Assembly (NCBI GenBank): GCA_025997155.1
Contig: BNUF01000042.1
Location: 1 to 17,028, forward strand
Reading direction: 5' to 3'
Length of the DNA: 17,028 nucleotides
Source of the DNA: Clostridia bacterium
GTDB taxonomy: Bacteria > Bacillota > Clostridia > Lachnospirales > WQUN01
Below are positions 8,096-16,014 of the stretch, in pieces; the first letter of the stretch is position 1, and each line of letters starts with the position of its first letter. Below the pieces are notes generated by a model. The model did not search any database. It was given only the letters and a program-made list of their open reading frames with translations, and had not been told where the DNA came from. Both the position numbers and the translations under genes were made by a program.

Positions 8096-10315
8096 TTATT
8101 GAGTATTCAATGGGTTTGGTGTCAAAAAAATTTCAACGTTAGACGTGTTTTCGGTTTCCTTTAATTTGCCCACGCAAAACAGGACAAACGCCCTCAATTT
8201 ATCTTCATCTTCCGATTTAACAATCAGTTTATGCCTGTAATTGTTTTTTATTTTCGAGATAGCGGCGGGAGACGGACCAATCAAACCGAACATATTATTC
8301 TTATTATATGCTGTCATAATCTGGGAGAGCCTGTACAACAACACTATAAGATTTTTTTCGTCCGCTCCGACAAACATAATCCCGAAAATTTTTGTAAAAG
8401 GCGGATAATTCATACTTCGGCGCACGGATATCTCGTGTTCATAAAATCCGTCATAGTCGTGATTTTTTGAGAACTCAACGGCGTAGTGCTCGGGGAAATA
8501 CGTCTGGATAAAAACCTTACCTGGGGCGGACGCTCGCCCCGCCCGCCCCGCGACTTGCGTGAGAAGCCGAAACGTCGTCTCGGAGCTCCGAAAATCCCCG
8601 TTATTAAGCGAAATATCCGCGCACATAACGCCCACAAGCGTTACATTCGGGTAATCAAGCCCTTTCGCAATCATCTGCGTACCGATTAAAATATCCGCCT
8701 CGCGCCGCCTAAACGCCGACAAAATATCTTCGTGCGAATTTTTTCGCGACGTGGTGTCCGCGTCCATTCGCAAAGTCGCCGCTTTCGGGAAAAATTTCGC
8801 CGTCTCCTCTTGAACTTTTTCCGTGCCTATGCCAAAATATTTAATATATCTCGAACCGCAGGCGGGGCAATTTTCCAAAATACGGGCGACCTTCCCGCAG
8901 TAGTGACACATCAGCAAATTTTCATACTGATGATATGTATAATTAACGCTGCAATCGTCACAAGACATAACGTACCCGCAGTTTCGGCAGGACACAAAAG
9001 TCGAGTGTCCGCGCCTGTTGAGAAAAAGTATCACCTGTTCGCGGCGGCTAAGCGTATCTTTTATCGCGTCATATAAGGCGCGGCTGAAAATCGAGCGGTT
9101 GCCTTCGATTAGTTCGCGGCGCATATCCTCGACAAAAATTTCGGGCATAGTCTTGTTGATTCGTTCTTTCAGTATCACACAGTCCAGTTTCGCGTTTTTT
9201 ACGTCAAAAAACGTTTCAAGGGACGGGGTGGCAGACCCGAGGACAAGCTGCGCGCCGTGCTGTGCCGCGACAAATTCCGCAATCTCCTTTGCGTGATATT
9301 TCGGCGAATGTTCCGATTTATACGAGTTCTCGTGTTCCTCGTCAATTATGATTATTCCGATTCGCGTAAACGGCGCGAACACCGCCGAACGCGGACCGAT
9401 TATCACAGAAACTTCGCCGCGCCGCGCCATATCCCACCTGTCAAACCGTTCGCCCGCCGACAGCCGCGAATGTGTCACAGCGACACGCCCGCCGAATCGT
9501 TTCGTAAAAATATCGACCGTTTGCGGTGTCAGCGAAATTTCGGGAACAAGCATAATCGCGGTTTTCCCTTGAGAAATCACCCTCTGTATCAGCTGTAAAT
9601 ATATCTCCGTCTTGCCGCTCCCCGTCACGCCGTATATCAGAGTAGGTTTCGTATCGCCTTTTTGTATCTTTTCCAAAATAAAGTCAAAGGCGTTTTGCTG
9701 TTCAGGGTTCAGCGCAAGCGGCTCACAAAGGTTTAGGTTCGGGCTTTCGGCAACCCGCCGCACCGTGACATCTTCCGCCGCCAACGCCCCGTTTTTAATC
9801 ATAGACGAGATTACGGCGGAGGAAACGCCAGTTTTCGCCCGCACAACCTCCGCGAAACTTTTGGGATATTCCGAAACATACTCAAACACCTTTTTTTGCA
9901 AAGGAGTTTTCGGCAAAACTATACCCGCCGTCAAAGCCTGTTTCGTCTTTGTCAAAAAATTCCTCATCTTAATCCCGACAGGGATTACGCAAGCCAAACA
10001 CACCGACAGGGCGGAAAAATACTTCTCCTGCATAAATTTCGCCAACTCAAGTAACTGCGGCGTAAACACGGGGGTGTCGTCAAGCGTCAATGAAATCTGT
10101 TTAACTTTGTCATAGGGAATATCTACGCTATCCGAAAACCCGATAACATACCCTTCGATTCTCCTATTGGCGCGTCCGAAAGGCACAATCACCCTTGACC
10201 CCACCTGTAAATCAAGGTTTTCAGGAATCTCATACGAAAAAATCCTGTCAAGTTCGCTTGCCGCCGCGTCGATTATAACACTCGCAAACCTACTCTTTGT
10301 CGTCAAAGTCGTCAT
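8096..10315 (-). CDS. priA: Primosomal protein N' (replication restart helicase PriA)
   Basis: 3'-to-5' DNA helicase that recognises abandoned forks and D-loops and reloads the replisome. It is about 739 residues. After the N-terminal DNA-binding region (VIIDAAASELDRIFSYEIP) come Walker A TGSGKTEIYL with Lys235 and the DEEH box at 325-328. A zinc-binding insert follows with four CxxC pairs (CRNC, CDDC, CHYC, CPAC), then helicase motifs V-VI (GTQMIAKGLDYPNV, QVAGRAGRA). The start overlaps the end of rpoZ by 26 bases. The ATG at 10315 has GAGGAAG directly before it; a TTG at 10306 has longer spacing and cannot be excluded. The longer frame to 10354 is unlikely. The coaBC gene that commonly lies between rpoZ and priA in Firmicutes is absent. 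Confidence 0.96.
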   Translation of the reverse strand: MTTLTTKSRFASVIIDAAASELDRIFSYEIPENLDLQVGSRVIVPFGRANRRIEGYVIGFSDSVDIPYDKVKQISLTLDDTPVFTPQLLELAKFMQEKYFSALSVCLACVIPVGIKMRNFLTKTKQALTAGIVLPKTPLQKKVFEYVSEYPKSFAEVVRAKTGVSSAVISSMIKNGALAAEDVTVRRVAESPNLNLCEPLALNPEQQNAFDFILEKIQKGDTKPTLIYGVTGSGKTEIYLQLIQRVISQGKTAIMLVPEISLTPQTVDIFTKRFGGRVAVTHSRLSAGERFDRWDMARRGEVSVIIGPRSAVFAPFTRIGIIIIDEEHENSYKSEHSPKYHAKEIAEFVAAQHGAQLVLGSATPSLETFFDVKNAKLDCVILKERINKTMPEIFVEDMRRELIEGNRSIFSRALYDAIKDTLSRREQVILFLNRRGHSTFVSCRNCGYVMSCDDCSVNYTYHQYENLLMCHYCGKVARILENCPACGSRYIKYFGIGTEKVQEETAKFFPKAATLRMDADTTSRKNSHEDILSAFRRREADILIGTQMIAKGLDYPNVTLVGVMCADISLNNGDFRSSETTFRLLTQVAGRAGRASAPGKVFIQTYFPEHYAVEFSKNHDYDGFYEHEISVRRSMNYPPFTKIFGIMFVGADEKNLIVLLYRLSQIMTAYNKNNMFGLIGPSPAAISKIKNNYRHKLIVKSEDEDKLRAFVLFCVGKLKETENTSNVEIFLTPNPLNTQ

Positions 10316-10778
10316 CTTCCTCAACTTCGTCGAAATCAGGCACAGCCGCGTCAAAATCTTCGTCCAGCTTTTCGAGTACGTCCGCGACTACTTCCTCGTC
10401 AGCGTCAACGTCGTCAAAATCGTCGATATCGTCAATATCGTCGCCCTCTTCGTCCGTGTCAAAATTGAGTATAGCGACAGGCGGAACGGCGTCCGAAACA
10501 ACGGCGGCGACCGCAAGTTTCGCAATGTCGATTACGCCCTCGTCTGGGAATATCTCAACGGGCGTAATGCGAACCTTGCCCTCCGCCATTTCTTTCACGG
10601 CGATAGACACCGCCTTGTCGCTAAGCGCTCCTGTCGTGAGCGGTCTCGCCCCGCTCACCAGCTGCCTTGCGCGTTTCGCCGCCGCGATAACGATAGTGTA
10701 GCGGCTCGTAATCTGGTTGTCCATATCGGCGTTTTCGTTCATAATCTCAAGCAATTCGGTGTACGATGGGTGCAGCAT
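10290..10778 (-). CDS. rpoZ: RNA polymerase omega subunit with long acidic tail
   Basis: Small subunit that helps assemble and stabilise RNA polymerase by clamping beta-prime. The omega core is residues about 1-70, with the signature SRYTIVIAAAKRARQLVSG and then KAVSIAVKEMAEGKV. The product is 162 residues, about twice the usual 60-90. Residues 70-106 form a linker of unclear nature. Residues 107-162 are extremely acidic, with 33 of 56 being Asp or Glu in DD-hydrophobic repeats. AAGGAGG lies 9 bases before the ATG, which overlaps the gmk stop as TAATG. An upstream ATG at 10814 would start inside gmk and is rejected. The last 26 bases also hold the priA start. Function of the tail is unknown; it could be a disordered polyanionic arm that acts like the delta subunit, but this is speculation. 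Confidence 0.9.
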   Translation of the reverse strand: MLHPSYTELLEIMNENADMDNQITSRYTIVIAAAKRARQLVSGARPLTTGALSDKAVSIAVKEMAEGKVRITPVEIFPDEGVIDIAKLAVAAVVSDAVPPVAILNFDTDEEGDDIDDIDDFDDVDADEEVVADVLEKLDEDFDAAVPDFDEVEEDDDFDDKE

Positions 10779-11380
10779 TAAATGAATCCTCCTTTTTGTA
10801 ACAACGCGTTGCAATATTTGGTTCTAAGCTTCTCGGTGTTTACAATATTCAAAATGTCAAAAACGGCTTTTTCAACCGTATCATTGACCACAAAATAGTC
10901 ATACCTATCGACATAAAGCACCTCCGATTGCGCTATCTTAAGCCGCCGCAGGATATCGTCCTCCGCCTGCGTCCCCCGTTCGCGCAGTCGTTTTTCGAGT
11001 TCCGTCAAGGACGGCGGCAGCATAAAAATCGAAAAAAACGGATTTCCATAGAAATCCATAATCTTTAAAGCTCCCTGAACCTCGATTTCAAGGATTACGT
11101 TAGTACCCTCCGCGAGTTTCTTTTCAACGTTTTCAATAGGCGTTCCGTAATAATTTCCGTTATACTCCGCGTACTCAAAAAACGCGTTCTCGTCAATAAG
11201 TCTCTCAAATTCGGCGCGTGAGGTAAAATAGTAGTGGATACCGTCAATCTCGCCCACGCGGGGTGTGCGTGTCGTTCGCGATACGGATAGGCTAAACTTT
11301 TCGTGTTCCAAAAGTTCTTTTATAATCGTACCCTTCCCCGCACCCGACGCTCCTGATATAATTATAAGCATTCCCCGCAT
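10778..11380 (-). CDS. gmk: Guanylate kinase
   Basis: Phosphorylates GMP to GDP using ATP, in purine salvage and nucleotide homeostasis. It is 200 residues, typical length. The P-loop GASGAGKGT is at 10-18. The GMP-binding region is recognisable from SRTTRTPRVGEIDGIHYYF and the YAEYNGNYYGTP stretch, and the lid region from RLRERGTQAEDDILRRL. The ATG at 11380 is preceded by GAGGT in the end of remA, whose stop lies 2 bases upstream. The stop overlaps the rpoZ start. Gmk and omega are neighbours in many bacteria. Confidence 0.98.
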   Translation of the reverse strand: MRGMLIIISGASGAGKGTIIKELLEHEKFSLSVSRTTRTPRVGEIDGIHYYFTSRAEFERLIDENAFFEYAEYNGNYYGTPIENVEKKLAEGTNVILEIEVQGALKIMDFYGNPFFSIFMLPPSLTELEKRLRERGTQAEDDILRRLKIAQSEVLYVDRYDYFVVNDTVEKAVFDILNIVNTEKLRTKYCNALLQKGGFI

Positions 11381-11382
11381 AT

Positions 11383-11625
11383 TTAGACCTCTTTTCCCGA
11401 AATCCGTCCCGCGATAGTTTCGGGGGCGACAGCCGAAAGCACGGCGAGATTGCCGTCCGTGATGATGATTGAACGCGTCCGCCGCCCGAAAGTCGCGTCA
11501 ACAAGGCTTCCGCGTTCCCGATAATCCTGAACCAGACGTTTAAGCGGCGCGGATTCAGGGCTTACGACGGACACGATTTTTGACACGGCGACGACGTTGC
11601 CGAATCCGATATTTACTAATTGCAT
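11383..11625 (-). CDS. remA: RemA family DNA-binding regulator (DUF370)
   Basis: 80-residue member of the RemA/YlzA (DUF370) family. In B. subtilis RemA is a ring-forming DNA-binding activator of extracellular-matrix genes. Family hallmarks are NIGFGNVV near the start, then [19 protein letters not shown] and [22 protein letters not shown] overlaps the yicC stop 6 bases before the ATG. Its place between yicC and gmk matches the conserved Firmicute order. The role in this organism is inferred from the family only. Confidence 0.95.
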   Translation of the reverse strand: MQLVNIGFGNVVAVSKIVSVVSPESAPLKRLVQDYRERGSLVDATFGRRTRSIIITDGNLAVLSAVAPETIAGRISGKEV

Positions 11626-11633
11626 CTATTCCC

Positions 11634-12530
11634 TCATTCTATATTTTGCGCCTGTTCGCGCATTTTTTCCGTCTCATTTTTAAGCGACACCACAATCTTA
11701 ATAGTGTCGGTGTCATTCGATTTTGAACCTATCGTATTTATTTCGCGATTGATTTCCTGTATCAAAAAATCCAGCCTGCGTCCGATTGCCCCGCTTTCGC
11801 CCAAAATCTCGCGAACCGACGAAATATGACTCCTAAGCCGCGTAATCTCCTCGTCAACGCTCATCTTGTCGGCAAACAACGCGACCTCCGTAAGTATCCG
11901 AATCTCTGCCCATTCCGCCGAAACCTCCGAAAGGAGTGCGTTAATCTTTTTCGTCAGCCGCGCCTTATAATTTTGGGCGGCAACAGGGGCGGCTTTTTCT
12001 ATAACCGAAACGCCGTCCTCAATCACGCCGCAAATACCCAGAAGCTGCGCCTGTAACGCCGCCCCTTCCGTCTCACGCGCCTTAACGAGCGAATCAAGCG
12101 CGTCCGACAACGCGTTGTCAAGCACTTCCTTAAGTTCCGCCGCGACGTTCTCGTCCTCGTTTTTCTTCACGCTCATTATGTCGTCAAGCCGCATAAGCGT
12201 GTTAAGGCTTATATTCGTGTCCGCAAGGTTAAAATGATGCTCCTCGTATATGTCCTTCGCCGCCATAACATACGCCGCGACAAGAGGCTTGTTCACGCTT
12301 ATCGTAAATTCGTCGCCGCTTTCGCTCTCCGACAAAACGCAAACCTCGGCTTTTCCCCGCAAAATTCTCTCCGAAACACGTTTTTTTATGCCGTCCTCAA
12401 AAACGCTCATAATATAGGGAGCTTTCACGGTCACGTCAAGATGCCGCTGGTTCAGCGTCCGTACCGACACAACCACGCGCCGCCCGTATTTTTCAAAAGC
12501 CGCCTGCCCGAAACCCGTCATACTCCGCAT
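11634..12530 (-). CDS. yicC: YicC family endoribonuclease-like protein
   Basis: 298 residues, the normal size for the YicC/YloC family, which has been linked to RNA cleavage and stationary-phase survival. The N-terminus MRSMTGFGQA, followed by SVRTLNQRHLDV, is the family signature. The C-terminal DUF1732 half contains RRLDFLIQEINREINTIGSK followed by a charged helix. The start is set at the family MRSMTGFG; a GTGGGT lies just upstream and the promoter -10 is only about 28 bases away. A longer frame to 12587 would begin inside the promoter and is rejected. First gene of the nine-gene operon. Confidence 0.95.
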   Translation of the reverse strand: MRSMTGFGQAAFEKYGRRVVVSVRTLNQRHLDVTVKAPYIMSVFEDGIKKRVSERILRGKAEVCVLSESESGDEFTISVNKPLVAAYVMAAKDIYEEHHFNLADTNISLNTLMRLDDIMSVKKNEDENVAAELKEVLDNALSDALDSLVKARETEGAALQAQLLGICGVIEDGVSVIEKAAPVAAQNYKARLTKKINALLSEVSAEWAEIRILTEVALFADKMSVDEEITRLRSHISSVREILGESGAIGRRLDFLIQEINREINTIGSKSNDTDTIKIVVSLKNETEKMREQAQNIE

Positions 12531-12558
12531 TACCCACACCCACTTTTTAATATTTCTC

Positions 12559-12587
12559 ATTATACAATAAATTTTATATAAAATCAA
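12559..12587 (-). promoter_or_regulatory. Sigma-A promoter of the yicC-addB operon
   Basis: On the minus strand, TTGATT (12582-12587) and a perfect TATAAT (12559-12564) are separated by exactly 17 bases. Transcription would begin near 12552, leaving a leader of roughly 20 bases before yicC. No other comparably good promoter was noticed inside the operon. Confidence 0.85.
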
Positions 12588-12623
12588 GACACGCTTTTTA
12601 TAGATTTACATAGTATGTACCAA

Positions 12624-12645
12624 GAGACAACTTCTAACTTGTCTC
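12624..12645 (+). promoter_or_regulatory. Leader hairpin upstream of small plus-strand gene
   Basis: GAGACAA (12624-12630) pairs with TTGTCTC (12639-12645) around an 8-base loop, 30 bases before the ATG at 12676. CATAGTAT at 12609-12616 resembles the -10 element of mother-cell sporulation sigma factors (CATAnnnT), but no -35 was secured. A possible leader structure or operator; evidence is only the dyad. Confidence 0.3.
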
Positions 12646-12675
12646 CGACAGTATACAAAGAGAGGAGGTATAAAT

Positions 12676-12780
12676 ATGGGAGAATACGCATTCAACGAAT
12701 GTCTGGTAGAGAGTATGGCACACTATATCGGGCATAACGTCACAATCTTCACGACAAGCGGCGGGCTTTCCGGAAGTCCT
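12676..12780 (+). pseudogene. 5' fragment of small clostridial-type protein gene, truncated
   Basis: A strong GAGAGGAGG site 7 bases before the ATG and a convincing N-terminus (NECLVESMAHYIGHNVTIFT then TSGGLSGS) indicate a real gene start. From memory, short clostridial hypothetical proteins share a core of the form CLVES...VG-TVTIFTTSGG-SG followed by GFTGV and a hydrophobic strand; this could not be checked here. In this window the similarity seems to stop after GGLSGS (about 12778), nine bases before the pyrC stop on the other strand. The frame then runs on to 13968 only because the antisense of pyrC happens to be open. So the gene looks cut by a deletion, rearrangement or misassembly. 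Confidence 0.55.
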
Positions 12781-12786
12781 GATTTT

Positions 12787-13995
12787 TTATGGTATCCTAA
12801 ACGCTATTTTTCCGTTACAAATCGTATACTTTATACGCCCCCGAACTTTTTTCCCGATAAAAGGCGTATTCCGCGCCTTAGAATAAAACTTATCAGGTAT
12901 GTTATATTCCTCATTTATGTCGGCAATCGTCAAATCCGCAACCTTGCCCTCCGCAATCCTGCCCTTGTCAATCCCAAGGATTTTCGCGGGCGTCTCGGAC
13001 ATTCTCCGCGCAAGCGTCTCAAGCGGCAAACCAAGCCCAAGAGAGAGGGGGAACGCCGTTTCAAGCCCGATAATCCCGTTAAGCGCGTTTTTGTAGTCGC
13101 TCCCCTTTTCGCTTTCGCTGTGCGGCGCGTGGTCTGTCGCGATTGCGTCTATCGTGCCGTCTTTCAACGCCTCCACAAGCGCGTCCCTGTCCTCGCGGCT
13201 TCTAAGCGGCGGATTCATTTTATAATTCGAGTCGCCCTTAACAATATCGTCACGGCAAAGCGTGAGATGATGCGGGGTCGCCTCCGCCGTGACCGAAACC
13301 CCCAAACTTTTCGCGCTTCGGATTATATCCACGCCCGAACGGGTGCTTACGTGGCAAATATGCAATTTCGCCGAAAGTTCACGCGCCATTACGATATCCC
13401 GCGCTATAATCACATCTTCCGACATATTCGGATTCCCGCCATATATGTCGTCATAATCAATCAGCGTCACGTCCTCACAATGCGAAAACATAGTCTTGCC
13501 AAGCCGCACGCATTCAAACAGCGCGGCTCTCATAACCCCCGCGTTCACAACGGTTTTCCCGTCCTCGCTAAACCCCGCCGCGTCAGTCATTCCCGCCAAA
13601 TCGGCAAGTTCAAGCCCCGCCTGATTCTTTGTGACACTTCCAAACGGCAGAACGTTTATCAGCCCCGCCTTATTAAGTACGTACCGTATTTTCTCGTTGG
13701 TGTCCGTCACGGGTTTTGTATTCGGCATAACGCAGACTGTGGTAAACCCGCCCGCCGCCGCCGCTTTTTCCCCCGATTCGATATCTTCTTTGTATGTAAG
13801 CCCTGGGTCGCGAAAATGCGCGTGCAAGTCAATAAAGCCTGGAAATATGTACATTCCCACGGCGTTTATGACAATATCCGCGTCCTCCGAAATAGAGTCC
13901 GCGATTCTGCGGACGACCGAATCACTTATCAAAATATCGGCTTTTCGGATTCTACCTTGGTTTACTAATGTTCCGTTCTTTACAAGAATTTGCAT
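12787..13995 (-). CDS. pyrC: Dihydroorotase
   Basis: Zinc amidohydrolase that cyclises carbamoyl-aspartate to dihydroorotate, third step of de novo pyrimidine synthesis. It is 402 residues. Motifs in order: DLHAHFRDPG (His58, His60, Arg62), the FSEDG loop (Asp145, the position of a metal-bridging Asp in this DHOase type), SHCED (His172), HICHVST (His215) and ATDHAPH (catalytic Asp288). The C-terminal strand VRGRIKYTICNGKIAF returns to the small beta domain as expected, so the gene is complete. The ATG follows the upstream stop by one base (TAATATG) with only a weak AGAAAGA, suggesting translational coupling. No other pyr genes are present. No clear terminator was found after the stop. Confidence 0.96.
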   Translation of the reverse strand: MQILVKNGTLVNQGRIRKADILISDSVVRRIADSISEDADIVINAVGMYIFPGFIDLHAHFRDPGLTYKEDIESGEKAAAAGGFTTVCVMPNTKPVTDTNEKIRYVLNKAGLINVLPFGSVTKNQAGLELADLAGMTDAAGFSEDGKTVVNAGVMRAALFECVRLGKTMFSHCEDVTLIDYDDIYGGNPNMSEDVIIARDIVMARELSAKLHICHVSTRSGVDIIRSAKSLGVSVTAEATPHHLTLCRDDIVKGDSNYKMNPPLRSREDRDALVEALKDGTIDAIATDHAPHSESEKGSDYKNALNGIIGLETAFPLSLGLGLPLETLARRMSETPAKILGIDKGRIAEGKVADLTIADINEEYNIPDKFYSKARNTPFIGKKVRGRIKYTICNGKIAFRIP

Positions 13996-13996
13996 A

Positions 13997-15220
13997 TTAT
14001 CTTTCTACCCTAATCTTACCCCTTGCCGTCGTCTTGTTTCCGCTCGTGTCCGCCGCGGAATAGGTGATGTTGTACGTTCCGACTTTTTTCATATTAACTC
14101 TGCTTGCGTCAACGGTTACTTCAACGTTGTCGTCGTGGTTGTCCGTCGCGGCTACGCCCTCAAGGAAATCAACGTCAGGAGTATTAATTTTCACTGCTTT
14201 GTCAAGTTCTCCCAAAATCGTCGGGGGTTCTTTGTCAACGATAATTTCGAGTGCCGCCGTACCCTCCGTATATTCGCCTTTTTCGTCGGTTACGCGTACA
14301 ATGATTTTTTGAGTTCCCACAATACTATAATCGGGTTCGGTTACAAACGAAACCGCCGCCTTATCGCTCGCAATCAGGTCGCGTATAAACGCGTTCGGAG
14401 TGAGTTCGGTGTCGACCCCAAAAAGTACCGAAACGTTGGCTACGCCGAAAATGGGTTTTTCTGGGGGGATAACGTCGATAACCGTCTCCGCCGTTTGCCC
14501 GCCCACAACGAGACCTACCTTGTACTGCCCCAACCGCGCAAAGTCTACATTAGTAATCGAATCGTCAAATTTTACTTCGGGTGCGTTCGGGTCGTCAGCG
14601 GGGTAGTTTGTGATAAAACTTTTCGGGTCTATGGTAGAGAGGCTTGACCCGGCGTAAACCTTCACCTCGGGCGAATAGTCAAGAACATACATACTCGTCA
14701 GAACGCTCGTGGAATTTTTGCTCCCGTCCGTCAAAATCACACCCAAAATCTGCGTACCCGCGTTGTAAGGGTTTGGCTGGAACGCGAATCTCGCGGTGAC
14801 TTCCGACGCGTCCTGTATGTTTCGCACAAGCGGAAACGGGTCGTCTATCCTCTCCCCCAAAAGCGCGTAAAACCTCTCGGGTTCGGCTGAGGGTGCGACG
14901 GTATCGATAATCTTGAGGTTCGACGTATACTCTTTGCCGTTCGCGTTTATTCTTATCCTGTGTCCGCTTGGCTCGACGACCTTTGTATCCACATTTTCTA
15001 TATTCGTAATAAAAGACGCGTTTGCGTTAGGGTTTTTCAAAAACTCGCTTATTTTCGGAAACGGGTGTCCCGCCTCCAAAACAAGCTCGTGCCGTACAGG
15101 CGACTGTAACAAAAAGGCGGCTACTATAAGCGTTATAAGTACAACGAGAACGGTCCCCCCTATGACAAAAAACAAAACGGGGACTTTCTTCGCTTTAATT
15201 CTTGAGATTAAACCCTTCAT
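13997..15220 (-). CDS. Membrane-anchored protein with tandem Ig-like modules
   Basis: 407 residues, no assigned function. A short basic N-terminus (MKGLISRIKAKK) and one hydrophobic span (about 13-38) form a signal anchor, placing the rest outside the cell. The ectodomain reads as about five divergent beta-sandwich repeats (about 43-107, 110-187, 188-252, 255-330, 335-406). They follow a pattern of a glycine/proline-containing start, then a VGxYxIxVxVTDxxG-like end. The last one (VAATDNHDDNVEVTV, then GTYNITYSAADTSGNKTT) closely resembles bacterial Ig-like DUF5011/Big-type domains of surface proteins. The start overlaps the upstream stop as ATGA. The sequence shows no LPXTG motif and no catalytic motif. 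Possibly a wall-binding or adhesive scaffold. Confidence 0.85.
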   Translation of the reverse strand: MKGLISRIKAKKVPVLFFVIGGTVLVVLITLIVAAFLLQSPVRHELVLEAGHPFPKISEFLKNPNANASFITNIENVDTKVVEPSGHRIRINANGKEYTSNLKIIDTVAPSAEPERFYALLGERIDDPFPLVRNIQDASEVTARFAFQPNPYNAGTQILGVILTDGSKNSTSVLTSMYVLDYSPEVKVYAGSSLSTIDPKSFITNYPADDPNAPEVKFDDSITNVDFARLGQYKVGLVVGGQTAETVIDVIPPEKPIFGVANVSVLFGVDTELTPNAFIRDLIASDKAAVSFVTEPDYSIVGTQKIIVRVTDEKGEYTEGTAALEIIVDKEPPTILGELDKAVKINTPDVDFLEGVAATDNHDDNVEVTVDASRVNMKKVGTYNITYSAADTSGNKTTARGKIRVER

Positions 15221-15945
15221 TGAAGCGCACCCGCAACAGTTTGTGCGACGTTTTGCCCTGTCAAAGTGTCTTTTGTGAAGTCCGTAACAGCTTTCGACGT
15301 CCAGTCGTCAAAACCTTTCATAACGGCTTCGTGGGTTTTTTGCGTGATATCGGGCAATTTGTCGCCCCACGCCTTTTCGGCGGCGGCAAAACCTTTTTCA
15401 ACAGCGTCCCGAAGGAGTCCTATTTTAGACGCGTCCCCGCCAGAGATAGCTTTAGCGAAATCCAAAATCCGCTTAGAAGTCGCCTCAACGCCGTAATATC
15501 CCTTTTCGGAAATGTCCGATTTCGCGTCCGCGACGGTTTTTTCGTCTACCTTCAGGTTCTCAAACGTCTTTTTGGTGAGTTCAACGCCGCGCCAGTTAAT
15601 CCCTCCGGCTTCTTTGTTATGCCTCACGGTGTAGTCCCCGCGTACCCGTCCGCCTTCGCCGCCGATATTTATGTTAATGTTGATACTAACGCCCTGCGAA
15701 CCCGCAACGGCGGCGCGTCCCGACTGCTTCGAAACAAGGCTCGCAACCAGTTTTTTGAGCGAGTCGGTGTGGTCGCGCGCCTCGGCGATTGCCGCGCGAA
15801 CCGCTTTCGCGTCGAATGTGCCGTAGCTCTGCGCGTCATAAAAATCCGCTTGTTCGTTTGATTTATCGTGTACCTTCTCTTTTGGTTTATTAGCGTATCT
15901 TGTGTTTTCTGGCAGAAATCCATTAGTTTGCGTGTTTATCTCCAT
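15217..15945 (-). CDS. Conserved-looking protein of unknown function
   Basis: 242 residues. Start fixed by GGGAGGTAA 6 bases before the ATG at 15945; a longer frame to 15993 lacks such a site. No signal peptide or membrane span. Layout: a polar N-terminus (1-45); a helix (47-73); a short alternating Asn/Ile strand (SINININIGGEGG, 87-99); then a mostly helical C-terminal half with YYGVEATSKRILDFAKAISG, DASKIGLLRDAVEKGFAAAE and KAWGDKLPDITQKTHEAV. The C-terminal pattern resembles proteins I recall from other Clostridia, without an assigned role and not verified here. The gene overlaps the Ig-like membrane protein gene by 4 bases, so the two products are probably made together and may act together. 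Confidence 0.85.
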   Translation of the reverse strand: MEINTQTNGFLPENTRYANKPKEKVHDKSNEQADFYDAQSYGTFDAKAVRAAIAEARDHTDSLKKLVASLVSKQSGRAAVAGSQGVSINININIGGEGGRVRGDYTVRHNKEAGGINWRGVELTKKTFENLKVDEKTVADAKSDISEKGYYGVEATSKRILDFAKAISGGDASKIGLLRDAVEKGFAAAEKAWGDKLPDITQKTHEAVMKGFDDWTSKAVTDFTKDTLTGQNVAQTVAGALQ

Positions 15946-16014
15946 AAAAATTACCTCCCTGCGAATGTACCCTGTCACACCATATATCGGCAATCATACG
16001 CGGGAAAATAAGGG

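Noticed and set aside
10390..10450. Short GTC-containing repeats that look like a tandem array
   Set aside because: They are codon repeats of the acidic tail, not spaced direct repeats; not CRISPR or a satellite.
10297..10701. Serine-rich plus-strand ORF of 134 codons
   Set aside because: It is the complement of the GAY/GAR-rich acidic tail of rpoZ, which gives Ser codons on the other strand; not a gene.
12781..13968. Continuation of the 12676 plus-strand frame to 430 codons
   Set aside because: Beyond about 12780 it is antisense to the well-supported dihydroorotase, with Arg/His-rich shadow composition.
13631..14647. 338-codon plus-strand ORF
   Set aside because: Antisense across pyrC and the Ig-like gene; no ribosome binding site or recognisable domain.
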